The notes under the pieces are model-generated. The model ran no database searches, was not told the DNA's origin, and worked only from the letters and a program-made list of their open reading frames with translations. A stretch of 64,000 nt of DNA from Aquitalea aquatilis (GTDB lineage: Bacteria; Pseudomonadota; Gammaproteobacteria; Burkholderiales; Chromobacteriaceae), in contig NZ_CP039731.1 of assembly GCF_005155025.1 (NCBI RefSeq), positions 2,728,001-2,792,000 of the forward strand, given 5' to 3'. The stretch's first letter is position 1. Each line of letters starts with the position of its first letter. Of the stretch, positions 10,891-19,341 are shown in pieces. Position numbers and translations under genes: made by a program.

Positions 10891-11498
10891 AACAGAGCGC
10901 ACTTCGCGTGGGTATTGGCGGGCCGGTCGGCTCGGGCAAGACCCACCTCACCTGGGCACTGTGCAGCGCCCTGCGCGACAGCTACAACGTGGCCGTGGTT
11001 ACCAACGACATCTACACCCAGGAAGACGCGCAGTTCCTGGTGAAGAACGAAGCCCTGTCACCAGACCGCATCATCGGCGTGGAAACCGGCGGTTGTCCGC
11101 ACACCGCCATCCGCGAGGATGCGTCGATCAATCTGGAGGCCGTGGCACGGCTGAATGCCCGCCATCCGGGGCTGGACGTGATCTTCATCGAAAGTGGTGG
11201 CGACAATCTGGCGGCCACCTTCAGCCCGGAGCTGTCCGACTTCACCATCTACGTGATCGATGTGTCCGCCGGCGACAAGATTCCGCGCAAGGGCGGGCCG
11301 GGCATTTGCAAGTCGGACCTCTTGGTGATCAACAAGATCGACCTGGCCCCGCTGGTGGGGGCTTCGCTGGAAGTGATGGAGCGGGATGCGCGCAAGATGC
11401 GTGGCGAACGGCCGTTTGTGTTCAGTAATCTGAAAAGCGGGCAGGGGCTGGCCGACATCATCGCCATCATCGAAGAGAAGGGCATGCTCAAGCTGTAA
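10887..11498 (+). CDS. ureG: Urease accessory GTPase UreG
   Basis: SIMIBI-class GTPase that powers nickel insertion into urease; 203 residues, standard. P-loop GPVGSGKT at residues 12-19, nickel-binding Cys-Pro-His in [11 protein letters not shown], a switch/Walker B-like stretch [15 protein letters not shown], and guanine-specificity NKID. A good ribosome site (AAAGGA) lies within the end of the acetyltransferase gene, and start and stop overlap as ATGA. Last gene of the urea run; a stem-loop follows. Confidence 0.97.
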   Translation: MKQSALRVGIGGPVGSGKTHLTWALCSALRDSYNVAVVTNDIYTQEDAQFLVKNEALSPDRIIGVETGGCPHTAIREDASINLEAVARLNARHPGLDVIFIESGGDNLAATFSPELSDFTIYVIDVSAGDKIPRKGGPGICKSDLLVINKIDLAPLVGASLEVMERDARKMRGERPFVFSNLKSGQGLADIIAIIEEKGMLKL

Positions 11499-11536
11499 GC
11501 ATGGCGCAGCGGCCAGAGCGGCTATTGGTAAACGAG

Positions 11537-11563
11537 ACAAGGCCGGGCAATGCCCGGCCTTGT
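11537..11563. terminator. Stem-loop terminator after ureG
   Basis: Inverted repeat with arms ACAAGGCCGGG and CCCGGCCTTGT around CAATG. It sits between the convergent ureG (+) and the His-rich gene (-). Only short T-rich sequence follows (TTACGTTT), so it could serve both strands. Confidence 0.75.
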
Positions 11564-11579
11564 TACGTTTACAGGGAAC

Positions 11580-11984
11580 TCACTCTGTCGGGTGCGGCGC
11601 GTCTTGCGGCGGCGCGGGCGGCACCAGCGGGCGCAGCGGTTTGGCCAGTAGCATGCCATCGTAGGGCTGGCAGACGGCGGGAATGCTGTCGCCATGCCAA
11701 TACACGGTGGTTTTGGCGCCCACCTTTTTGCCAAGGCAGGCTTTTACTGCAGCCAGCGGTGCTTCGTGCGGCGGCGGGGGCGGCTGGTGGCCGTGTTCAT
11801 CAGCGGCATGCGGATCGCGGCTAGCGCAGTGCTGGTGTTCGGCGGCCGAGGCATCATGGTGTTCGGCCTGGCAGTGATGAGGAGAGGCAGCATCGAACGG
11901 TGCGGATGACTCTGCAGCATGGCTGGTGCTGCTCAGCAGCAGGGCCAGGCTGGTGCTGGCAAACAGAAAGAGGGTGGGGCGCAT
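11580..11984 (-). CDS. Exported His/Cys-rich small protein, possible metal binder
   Basis: 134 residues. Signal peptide MRPTLFLFASTSLALLLSST with cleavage about residue 23. Residues 36-73 hold ten histidines and two cysteines among acidic residues and a run of five prolines, a metal-chelating composition. The C-terminal part has two cysteines (C83 and C104) in a glycine-punctuated module (ACLGKKVG ... AVC), so a disulfide is possible. Convergent with ureG and next to the nickel enzyme, so a periplasmic nickel or other metal buffer is an attractive idea, but no function is established by sequence. Could equally bind zinc or copper. Confidence 0.7.
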   Translation of the reverse strand: MRPTLFLFASTSLALLLSSTSHAAESSAPFDAASPHHCQAEHHDASAAEHQHCASRDPHAADEHGHQPPPPPHEAPLAAVKACLGKKVGAKTTVYWHGDSIPAVCQPYDGMLLAKPLRPLVPPAPPQDAPHPTE

Positions 11985-12168
11985 GATGGGCCTGCATTCA
12001 TGGTGAACAATGCGCTCACCTTAGTCAGGCCGGCACAGCGCGACAAGCCAGCTGCGGCCGGCTTTACACCGCTTTGAGTGAAGTGAAGCCAATTAGCCCC
12101 GTTTTACATGCTTTACATGCTGCGGCCGTGGCTGGCGGCCGCCTCATCACTGCCTGCGCTTCCCTGTG

Positions 12169-12723
12169 CTAGAAGTTGTAATGCGCAAAGGTGAACAGCA
12201 CATTGCCATTGCCCTGGCCGCCGGGGATGTAGGTGCTGTTGATGGTGAACTTGCCATAGCTGATGCCGACCAGCGGCAGCACGCCGGGGAAGGGGAAGGA
12301 GTGCAGGGTGTCGGTACGCGAGGTGATGAAGGCGGTATAGCCGATTTCCGCCCGCCATTCGCCGGCGCGGGCAAAGGGGTGGGTGTAGGCGTAGCCGACG
12401 ATGGGCTCTACTTTCTTGTGCGAGTCCAGAAAGGCCATGGCATACAGCGCATGCCAGTTGTCCTTGTCGTCACGCAGGCTGCGGCCCAGGCCAAAGCCCC
12501 AGGGGTTTTCGTTGAACTCGGCAATTTTCTCTTGGGTATAGGCCCAGCGCATGTGATAGGTGTTCAGCGGCAGGTAGGCATCCAGCGTGCCGTCATCCCA
12601 GACATGCTGTACTTCGTTGCGGGCAGACTCCCACAGCGATTCGGCGTGTGCCGGGGTGGACAGGCTACAGGACAGTACGGTGCCAAGGGCAAGTGCGGTG
12701 GTCAGGCGGGTGTGTGAAAGCAT
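12169..12723 (-). CDS. pagP: Lipid A palmitoyltransferase PagP
   Basis: Outer-membrane enzyme that moves palmitate from phospholipid to lipid A, strengthening the barrier against cationic peptides; 184 residues. Signal peptide ends AHA near residue 27. An amphipathic helix follows (SLWESARNEVQHVW), then the barrel with the catalytic residues of the family: H57 (LNTYHMRW), D100 and S101 (AFLDSHKK). PWGFGLGRS and the C-terminal aromatic HYNF are typical of the barrel. Stands alone: 184 bases separate it from the His-rich gene downstream, and 113 bases of plain sequence lie upstream. Confidence 0.9.
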   Translation of the reverse strand: MLSHTRLTTALALGTVLSCSLSTPAHAESLWESARNEVQHVWDDGTLDAYLPLNTYHMRWAYTQEKIAEFNENPWGFGLGRSLRDDKDNWHALYAMAFLDSHKKVEPIVGYAYTHPFARAGEWRAEIGYTAFITSRTDTLHSFPFPGVLPLVGISYGKFTINSTYIPGGQGNGNVLFTFAHYNF

Positions 12724-12836
12724 GTGATTCGGCTAGCAGCAGGGCGCACAGGGCGACATGGCGGTTTCAGAAATGGGAGGGAGTGGATATTACCTGTCCG
12801 ATAGTACGGGTCAAGTCAGGACGGCAGACTGGCAGA

Positions 12837-13199
12837 TCAAGCGAGAAGTTCCCGTGCCACGCGGTCAGCCGCGCGCATGTCGCTAGTGAGCCGCATCAGT
12901 CTGGCGGCTGCGCTGGGTGAATGGCCATGCAGCCGCAGGGCGGCCGCTTCCAGCAGGGCCAGCGCCTTCTGCCATTGGCCAAACTCCAGATACAGGCAGG
13001 CGCGTTCGTAAAGATTCATGCTGTCTTCGTTGCGCGGTGACGGCATGTTTGCCAGCTTGCCCTGCCATGCATCCAGCCGCTGGCGGCACAGGGTCTGCAC
13101 CACCGGCAGAAACTGCGCGCACAGGCGGCTTTCGCTGGCGCTATCCAGTTCGGCAGGGGCCTGACGACGGGAGAGGAGGCGGACAATCAGCTGGCGCAT
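12837..13199 (-). CDS. Hypothetical protein, helical, 120 residues
   Basis: Begins MRQLIVRLLSRRQAPAELDS; the ATG at 13199 has AAGGA ten bases ahead, while the frame's longer upstream extension lacks a start signal. Rich in Ala, Leu and Arg, predicted all-helical; the middle (NLYERACLYLEFGQWQKALALLEAAAL) resembles a single TPR-like helical pair. No signal peptide. Not recognised. Lies downstream of cysB in the same direction, with about 190 bases between them. Confidence 0.6.
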   Translation of the reverse strand: MRQLIVRLLSRRQAPAELDSASESRLCAQFLPVVQTLCRQRLDAWQGKLANMPSPRNEDSMNLYERACLYLEFGQWQKALALLEAAALRLHGHSPSAAARLMRLTSDMRAADRVARELLA

Positions 13200-13389
13200 G
13201 AAACAGGAATTCCTTGCCGGTGCTGCCGCCGGGTATTCGGCAGCTGTGGGCGGCAGAATACCCCGGCGGGCTGTCAACTTGCGGCAAGAAACATCAATTC
13301 CTGTAATGGCCCGTTGCGGGCGGCGACGGTAGCCGATGGCTTGTTGAGTACCCGGCGCGGTGGATCGGAAATCCTGTTCGTGGCCGGCC

Positions 13390-14319
13390 TTAGTCCTGCA
13401 TGGCCGGGCTGAGCGCGCTGCGCACCGTGCTTTCATCCAGTGCCGCCGAGCACAGCTCGATAAAGCGGTAGGCATAGCTGCGCAGGTAGTGGCCACGGCG
13501 GATGGCAATGCGGGTGGTCTGCTGGCCGAACAGCGGTTCGCCGGCCACCACTTTTACCGCCTGGTCACGCACGGGGTCCACCGCCATCGACGCCACGATG
13601 CCTACCGCCAGCTCCAGCTCGACATAGGTCTTGATCACGTCGGCATCCAGCGCCGACATCACGATGTCCGGCACCAGCCCGGCGCGGGCAAAGGCCCGGT
13701 CGATCTGGGCGCGGCCGGTAAAGCCCTGGTGATAGGTGACGATGGGGTATTCCGCCAGCGTTTCCAGCGACAGCGTCTGCTGATGCAAGGGGTGGTGCGG
13801 CGGGGCGATCACGCTGTGATACCAGCCGTAGTAGGGAAAGGACACCAGTTCCGGCACTTCGGCCACGGCCTCGGTGGCGATGCCGATGTCAGCGTCACCC
13901 GATTGCAGCAGGCGTACCAGCTCTTCCGGGCTGGCCTGATGCAACACCAGATGCACCTTGGGGAAGGCCTTCTTGAAGGCGGTGACCACCTGCGGCAGTG
14001 CATAGCGCGCCTGGGTATGGGTGGTGGCAATGGTGAGCTGGCCTTCGTCACGCTGGCTGAATTGTTCGGCCAGCCGCTTGATGTTGCCGGCGTCCAGCAA
14101 CATGCGTTCCACGATGGTGAGCAATTCCTTGCCCGGATCGGTCAGGCCGAGAAAACGCTTGCCCTTGCGCACGAACAGCTCCACGCCCAGTTCGTCTTCC
14201 AGGTCCTTGATGTGTTTGCTGACGCCGGATTGCGAGGTGTACAGCGCATTGGCCACTTCAGTCAGGTTGAAGTTCTGCCGCACGGTTTCACGGATGATGC
14301 GCAGTTGCTGGAAGTTCAT
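13390..14319 (-). CDS. cysB: LysR-type regulator CysB
   Basis: Master regulator of cysteine biosynthesis and sulfate assimilation, responding to N- or O-acetylserine; 309 residues. N-terminal helix-turn-helix in LTEVANALYTSQSGVSKHIK (about 19-38) with the CysB start MNFQQLRIIRETVRQNFNLT, then GVELFVRKGKRFLGLTDPG. The effector domain includes IATTHTQARYALP and VTYHQGFTGRAQID, both typical of CysB/Cbl. Closely related Cbl is the alternative, but the absence of a second copy and the sequence style favour CysB. The start overlaps the stop of a 26-codon upstream ORF. Confidence 0.9.
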   Translation of the reverse strand: MNFQQLRIIRETVRQNFNLTEVANALYTSQSGVSKHIKDLEDELGVELFVRKGKRFLGLTDPGKELLTIVERMLLDAGNIKRLAEQFSQRDEGQLTIATTHTQARYALPQVVTAFKKAFPKVHLVLHQASPEELVRLLQSGDADIGIATEAVAEVPELVSFPYYGWYHSVIAPPHHPLHQQTLSLETLAEYPIVTYHQGFTGRAQIDRAFARAGLVPDIVMSALDADVIKTYVELELAVGIVASMAVDPVRDQAVKVVAGEPLFGQQTTRIAIRRGHYLRSYAYRFIELCSAALDESTVRSALSPAMQD

Positions 14320-14396
14320 GCCACGGCCCCCCTGCGGGACAGCGACAGAAGGGGCTGCGGCGGCGTGCTCGCGGCACGAAGGAAGAAACTGGCCAT
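14316..14396 (-). CDS. Putative 26-residue leader peptide coupled to cysB
   Basis: ATG at 14396 with CAGGA about 9 bases ahead; reads MASFFLRAASTPPQPLLSLS then RRGAVA and stops with TGA overlapping the cysB ATG (ATGA). No cysteine codons, four serine codons, four prolines. Too short for a homology judgement. The coupling suggests cysB translation depends on, or is tuned by, passage of ribosomes through this ORF. Could be fortuitous. Confidence 0.45.
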   Translation of the reverse strand: MASFFLRAASTPPQPLLSLSRRGAVA

Positions 14397-14402
14397 GACG
14401 CT

Positions 14403-14460
14403 ATCCTGATTTATATAACTTAAAACAGGATATTTCTGTTTTTAATATAACAAAAATAAC
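14403..14460 (-). promoter_or_regulatory. cysB: AT-rich cysB promoter/operator region
   Basis: A block far more AT-rich than the rest of the window, directly upstream of the leader ORF. It holds a perfect inverted repeat AAAACAG (14422-14428) and CTGTTTT (14436-14442), flanked outside by TATATAA and AATATAA. AT-rich sites upstream of their own gene are usual for CysB autoregulation. Exact promoter elements not assigned. Confidence 0.5.
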
Positions 14461-14508
14461 GTTTTCTTGTTTGCATATGCCATCTTGATCTCAGCGCGGC
14501 GCTGGCTG

Positions 14509-15276
14509 TCACACCAGCCAGACTTCTCCTGCCTGTGCTGTCAGCGCCTGGCAGGCCGGCATGTCGGCGGCCTTGCGGTTGCTGATCAGCAAATCGATAT
14601 CGTTGGCCGCGCAGGTGCTGATGCGGCTGCTGATGCCCAGCTTGCTGAAATCGGCCAGCATGTATACCTGATCCGCCTGGGCGCACATGGCGCGCGCCAC
14701 TTCCGCCTCGCGCGGGTCGTAATTGCTGGCGCCCATGGCGGTGCTGACGCCGACTGGCGACAACAGGGCGATGTCGGCGTGGTAACGGCCGATTTCCGCC
14801 ACGGTGCTACCCCCCACCGTGGCCGGGGCGCGTTCGCCCAGCTCCCCGCCCAGCATGATGAGCTGATGGCCGCCGCCCTGCGCGGGCCGGCGTAGCGCGA
14901 GTGCCACGTCGAAGGCATTGGTGATGATGGTCAGGCCGCTGAGCGTGGCCAGTTCGCGCGCCAGCAGTGCGGTGGTGGTGCCGGCATCGATAAACAGGGT
15001 CTGCCCCTGGCGCAGCCGGCTGCAGGCGGCGCGGGCAATGTCCTGCTTGTAGCGCACCTGCTGCAGGGCGCGCTCGGCAATCGGTGCTTCCTCGCCGCTG
15101 CGGGCAATCACGCCACCGTGGATGCGGCGCAGCTCGCCCATGGCTTCCAGTGCCGCCACATCGCGGCGCACGGTTTCACGCGACACCTGCAAGGCACTGA
15201 CCAGTTGCTCGGTGCTCAGGCGTTGTTGCGCGGACAGCAAGGCGCGGATGCGCTGGTAACGCTCCTGTTGCCACAT
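14509..15276 (-). CDS. DeoR/GlpR-family transcriptional regulator
   Basis: 255 residues. N-terminal HTH of the DeoR type (QERYQRIRALLSAQQRLSTE, then LVSALQVSRETVRRDVAALE) and a C-terminal sugar-phosphate-sensing domain with the phosphate loop DAGTTTALLARELA and TNAFDVALALRRP. Repressors of this type respond to a phosphorylated sugar or glycerol phosphate. Start chosen at the ATG at 15276 behind GGAG, dropping 14 residues. No sugar catabolic gene adjoins it, so the target is unclear; the divergent exported phosphatase gene is the only neighbour facing away. Confidence 0.85.
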   Translation of the reverse strand: MWQQERYQRIRALLSAQQRLSTEQLVSALQVSRETVRRDVAALEAMGELRRIHGGVIARSGEEAPIAERALQQVRYKQDIARAACSRLRQGQTLFIDAGTTTALLARELATLSGLTIITNAFDVALALRRPAQGGGHQLIMLGGELGERAPATVGGSTVAEIGRYHADIALLSPVGVSTAMGASNYDPREAEVARAMCAQADQVYMLADFSKLGISSRISTCAANDIDLLISNRKAADMPACQALTAQAGEVWLV

Positions 15277-15493
15277 GGGCTTCTCCTGCGGGAGTGCGGT
15301 GGAAGAAAGGCAGTGCACATTGCGAGAGAGGGCGGGGCGCTGTCAAGCCGTTTGCCACGGGAGTGGGCGGCGTCGCATTTCGGCATTTTGTGTACTTTTG
15401 TGGCAAAGTTGTAATATTGGGTGTTTATTATGCTGGGCATGCTGACGGGCAGACTGCCTGCCCGTCTACCCCTACACCGCCCCGGGAGAGACC

Positions 15494-16771
15494 ATGCAGC
15501 GTCGCCAGTTCATCCATGCCCTTGCCGCCGTATCCGCCAGCAGCCCCCTGTTGCTGGCTTCCGCCACCGCCCGTGCCGCTAGCGGCAAAGTCACCGTACC
15601 GTTGCATAGTGCGCGCTGGTCGCCGCGCAATGCACAGCGGCTGCAATTGCTGCTGAGCCAGCATGGCAGTGCCAGCGCCAGCTATCGGGCAGATCGCAAG
15701 CCGTATGCGGTGTTCGACTGGGACAACACCTGCATCATGAACGACTGCGAAGAAGCGCTGCTGATGTACCAGATCAACCATCTGCAATACAAGCTGACGC
15801 CGGATGAGTTCGCCCGGGTGTTGTGGCGCGATGTGCCGGATGCCACCTTCATGGCCGACTACAAGACGGTGGACGGCAAGCCGGTGCGGATGGCAGATAT
15901 CGCGGCGGACGTGGAGTCCGACTACCGCTGGCTGCATGCCAATTACCAGGGCCTGGCCGGCAGCCGCAGCCTGGAGGAAATCCAGGCCAGCGACCAGTTC
16001 AAGGATTTCCGCGCCAAGCTCTATTTCATGTATGACGCCATCTGCGACAGCTTCCCGCTGGAGATCGGCTACAAGTGGATCATCTATTTCTACAAGAACA
16101 TGAGCCCGGCGGAATTGCAGGCGATGGCGCTGGCCTCCAACAAGGCCGCGCTGGGCGATGCCTTGCGCAAGGTGCGCTACGAAAGCCCGCACAGCTTGCC
16201 GGGCAAGGCTGGCGTGGTGGCCGATACCCATTTTCACGGCATCCGCGTGCACGAGGAAATCCGTGGCCTGATGCATACCCTGCGCGCCAACGGCATTGAT
16301 GTGTATGTCAGCACCGCCTCCATCGACGATGTGGTGCGGGTATTTGCCGGTCATGAAGATTTTGGCTACGGCGTGCCGGCGGAAAATGTCATCGGCCTGC
16401 GGCTGGAGATGGCGGATGGCAAATACACCGACCGCTATCAGCCGGGCTGGCATTTCAACTGGGGGCCGGGCAAGACCGTGGGCATTCGCCAGCAGCTGCA
16501 GGCGAAAAAGGGTTATGGCCCTATCCTGGTCGCCGGTGACAGCGATGGCGATGCCTGGATGCTGCGTGACTTTGCCGATACTTCGGTGGGGCTGATTGTG
16601 AACCGCATGAAAAAAGGCGAGATCGGGGCCGACAGCAAGCTGGCTGCCGAGCAGCTGGGGCAGCCGCAGGCACGCTTCATTCTGCAGGGACGGGATGAAA
16701 GCACCGGCCTGATGTTGCCGGATGAGAAGTCGCTGAAATACGGCAAGAGCGAACGCAAGCTACTGGCCTGA
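15494..16771 (+). CDS. Exported HAD-superfamily phosphatase
   Basis: 425 residues. N-terminus MQRRQFIHALAAVSASSPLL has a twin-arginine-like start and an ATARAA cleavage site near residue 28, so it acts in the periplasm. HAD motif I is FDWDNTC with nucleophile D75 and acid/base D77; motif IV is GDSDGDAWML near residue 355. A large helical cap lies between. Overall layout resembles phosphorylcholine phosphatases (PchP type) and phosphoserine-phosphatase-like HADs; substrate not certain. Good ribosome site GGGAGAG. Convergent with the binding protein gene 16 bases downstream. Confidence 0.8.
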   Translation: MQRRQFIHALAAVSASSPLLLASATARAASGKVTVPLHSARWSPRNAQRLQLLLSQHGSASASYRADRKPYAVFDWDNTCIMNDCEEALLMYQINHLQYKLTPDEFARVLWRDVPDATFMADYKTVDGKPVRMADIAADVESDYRWLHANYQGLAGSRSLEEIQASDQFKDFRAKLYFMYDAICDSFPLEIGYKWIIYFYKNMSPAELQAMALASNKAALGDALRKVRYESPHSLPGKAGVVADTHFHGIRVHEEIRGLMHTLRANGIDVYVSTASIDDVVRVFAGHEDFGYGVPAENVIGLRLEMADGKYTDRYQPGWHFNWGPGKTVGIRQQLQAKKGYGPILVAGDSDGDAWMLRDFADTSVGLIVNRMKKGEIGADSKLAAEQLGQPQARFILQGRDESTGLMLPDEKSLKYGKSERKLLA

Positions 16772-16787
16772 GCCGCCGGCTGCCTGC

Positions 16788-17831
16788 TCAGCGGGGGAAC
16801 CAGATGGCCCGGTAAGCCTGCTGGTAGGGCAGGCTGGCGTCGATATCCTGATTGCCCAGCTGTTGCAGCAAGTCGCGGGTCACCAGTATCGGCTTGCTGA
16901 TATAGCCACTGGGCTTGGCACCGGCAAAGGCCCGGTTCATTTCATCCGCCAGCTGCCAGCCCTGTGCACCCAGCGGTTCGGCCACGGTTGCCAGTTGCTG
17001 TGACAGCCCGGCGCGGATGCGGTTGATGGCCTTGCTGGAGCCGTCGCCGGCTGACACATTGCGCACGTCGCCACGGCCGGCATGCAGCAAGGGGTAGTTC
17101 ATCTCGTCGAAATAGACATCGTTGATGGCCAGGGTGTGGGTCCAGCGCCGGCCATGACGCTGGTTCAGCTCCTTCACCACGGCATCCATGCGCTGGTCGG
17201 CATGGTTGAGCGGCAGGTTTTGCACTTCCAGCATCTGGCAGCCGCTGCAGTGCTGGATCAGCTCTTGCATGAAGCGGGTTTTGGCGTTGGCAATGTCAAA
17301 GCGTTCGTCATTGAAAATCACCACGCCAGCCTTGCCACGACTGTCCTGGATGACATGCTCGGCGGCGCGGCGCGCCACGGCCAGCGGGTCGCTGCTGACA
17401 TTGAAAAACAGCCCCGGCACCACGCCGGGCTGGGCGGCGGCATGCCAGCCCACCAGCACGATGCGGGCACGCTGCGCGGCGGCGACTTCGGCTGCCAGAT
17501 CACTGGCCTGAAAACCTCCCAGAATGATGCCGTCGCTGCGCGAGGCCATCGCTTCGGCAAATCCCTTGCGCAGCAAAATAGTGCTGCCCTGCGCATCCAG
17601 CACCTGTATTTGCCAGCCCAGCAGCCGGGCGGCACTGGCAAAACCGCGATAACTGCCGCCTATGCCACCATTGCGCAAATCCTGGGCGATGAAGGTGACC
17701 TTGTGCACGCCACTCTGGCGGGCCGGGCCATCACGCGGGCCATCCCAGCTCAGCGCCTGCGGCGGGGCCGCTTGTGCCAGCCCCAGTCCCAACGCAAGCA
17801 GCAACAGCAAGCCAAGTGTTTTCATCGCCAT
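16788..17831 (-). CDS. Orphan periplasmic binding protein (Peripla_BP_4 type)
   Basis: 347 residues. Signal peptide with a poly-leucine core (KTLGLLLLLALGLGLAQA). Mature part has the RbsB-like two-lobed pattern: KVTFIAQDLRNGGIGGSYRG, SDGIILGGFQASDLAAEV, THTLAINDVYFD and NVSAGDGSSKAI. Two close cysteines (HCSGC) may form a disulfide. No permease or ATPase gene is next to it, so it could feed a remote transporter or a membrane sensor. ATG at 17831 or the second ATG at 17825 are both possible starts. Confidence 0.75.
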   Translation of the reverse strand: MAMKTLGLLLLLALGLGLAQAAPPQALSWDGPRDGPARQSGVHKVTFIAQDLRNGGIGGSYRGFASAARLLGWQIQVLDAQGSTILLRKGFAEAMASRSDGIILGGFQASDLAAEVAAAQRARIVLVGWHAAAQPGVVPGLFFNVSSDPLAVARRAAEHVIQDSRGKAGVVIFNDERFDIANAKTRFMQELIQHCSGCQMLEVQNLPLNHADQRMDAVVKELNQRHGRRWTHTLAINDVYFDEMNYPLLHAGRGDVRNVSAGDGSSKAINRIRAGLSQQLATVAEPLGAQGWQLADEMNRAFAGAKPSGYISKPILVTRDLLQQLGNQDIDASLPYQQAYRAIWFPR

Positions 17832-18002
17832 GGCAACTTTCTGGCGGCAGGGCCAGTGATGTGGGTTGGAACAGGGAAGGGTGGACGGCCGTGGCTACCC
17901 GGTCAGCTCAGGCTGATCTCCTGTCATTTTATACGGTAATCCGGTATTGACAGCTTTTATGTTGATCGCATTTGTGCCAGAGCAGACAGCCGGCAATGCA
18001 AA

Positions 18003-18023
18003 ACCGCCCGGCAAGCGGGCGGT
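18003..18023 (-). terminator. Intrinsic terminator after the thiolase gene
   Basis: Stem ACCGCCCG / CGGGCGGT with a 5-base loop. Reading on the minus strand it is followed by TTTTGC. It lies 25 bases past the thiolase stop. Confidence 0.8.
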
Positions 18024-18047
18024 GTGCGGGCGGCGAAAAGCGCTGAT

Positions 18048-19229
18048 TTACAGCCGTTCGAAAATCACCGCAATACCCTGGCCACCGCCGATACACATGG
18101 TGGCGATGGCATAGCGGCCCTTGATGCGCTGCAGTTCGTACAGCGCCTTGGTGGCGATCACGCCGCCGCTGGCACCCACCGGATGCCCCAGCGCAATGGC
18201 CCCGCCATTGGGGTTGGTCTTGTCGGCAGGCAGGCCCAGTGCCTTGCTCACCGCCAGCGACTGGGCGGCAAAGGCTTCGTTGGATTCGATCACGTCGATC
18301 TGGTCCAGGCTAAGCCCGGCACGCTGCAGTGCTGCCTGGGTGGCCGGAATCGGGCCTTCGCCCATGATGTGATTGGGCACGCCACACACGGCATAAGACA
18401 CGATACGGGCCAGCGGCTGCTGGCCGGCGGCTGCGGCGGCATCGGCTGCAGCCAGCACCAGGAAGGCTGCGCCGTCATTGATGCCGGAAGCGTTGCCGGC
18501 GGTGACCGAGCCATCTTTCTTGAAGGCAGGTTTCATCTTGGCCAGCGCATCCAGCGTGGTGGCGCGCGGATGTTCATCGGTATCGAATACCACTTCGCCC
18601 TTGCGGGTCTGGGTGACGATGGGGACGATCTGCGAAACGAAACGGCCATCCGCGATGGCTGCGGCGGCACGCTGCTGCGAGGCAAGGGCGAAGGCATCCT
18701 GCTCTTCGCGCGTCAGCTGCCATTTGTCGACCAGGTTTTCCGCCGTGATGCCCATGTGGCCGACGCCGAAGGGGTCGGTCAGTGCGGCGGTCATCATGTC
18801 GATGGCGGTGGCATTGCCCATGCGCGCACCGCTGCGCAGTTGCGGCAGCAGATAGCCGCCGCGCGACATGACTTCCACCCCGCCGCCGATGGCGTAATCA
18901 CAGTCGCCCAGCATGATGGCCTGGGCGCTGGATACCACGGCTTGCAGGCCGGAGCCGCACAGGCGGTTTACCGCCATGGCCACCGATTCCATCGGCAGAC
19001 CGGCGGCGATGGAGGCCAGCCGTGCTACATAGGCGTAACGGGCTTCGGTGGGAATGCAATTGCCCACGGTGACATGGTGGATGTGTTCGGCAGCCACGCC
19101 GGAGCGGGCAATGGCTTCCTTCATGACCAGGCCGCCCAGTTCGGCCGGCTCCAGGTGGCTGAGTGCGCCGCCAAAGGTGCCAATGGCGGAGCGTACCGCG
19201 CTCAGTACCACGATCTCGCGTTGTTTCAT
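18048..19229 (-). CDS. bktB: Thiolase (acetyl-CoA acetyltransferase / BktB-like beta-ketothiolase)
   Basis: Condenses or cleaves acyl-CoA and acetyl-CoA; 393 residues, the family length. Active-site residues are in place: C91 (VNRLCGSGLQA), H349 (GHPVGASGG) and C379 (MCIGGGQG). Stretches such as DPFGVGHMGITAEN, VTAGNASGINDGAAF and the C-terminal GGGQGIAVIFERL closely resemble BktB of Cupriavidus, so a role in beta-ketoacyl-CoA or polyhydroxyalkanoate metabolism is plausible; general acetyl-CoA acetyltransferase is the alternative. Start taken at the ATG at 19229 behind GGGAG. No phaB/phaC nearby. Confidence 0.88.
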   Translation of the reverse strand: MKQREIVVLSAVRSAIGTFGGALSHLEPAELGGLVMKEAIARSGVAAEHIHHVTVGNCIPTEARYAYVARLASIAAGLPMESVAMAVNRLCGSGLQAVVSSAQAIMLGDCDYAIGGGVEVMSRGGYLLPQLRSGARMGNATAIDMMTAALTDPFGVGHMGITAENLVDKWQLTREEQDAFALASQQRAAAAIADGRFVSQIVPIVTQTRKGEVVFDTDEHPRATTLDALAKMKPAFKKDGSVTAGNASGINDGAAFLVLAAADAAAAAGQQPLARIVSYAVCGVPNHIMGEGPIPATQAALQRAGLSLDQIDVIESNEAFAAQSLAVSKALGLPADKTNPNGGAIALGHPVGASGGVIATKALYELQRIKGRYAIATMCIGGGQGIAVIFERL

Positions 19230-19341
19230 CTTCTGTTTCTCCCGTTTTGTGCTGCTTGTGCAGTGCATCAAATGTGCCTGCCAACGATACCAGCGTCACC
19301 GGGGCTTTGCCAGCCATGCGGCGTGGCCGGCCCCAGCCAGC

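Noticed and set aside
13225-13269. Stem-loop GAATACCC/GGGTATTC as a cysB terminator
   Set aside because: The arms pair well, but the stem lies about 120 bases past the cysB stop with no T-run, so it was not listed as a terminator.
13360-14409. 349-codon plus-strand frame opposite cysB
   Set aside because: The protein is repetitive in His, Gln and Gly with no domain. cysB on the other strand is clear.
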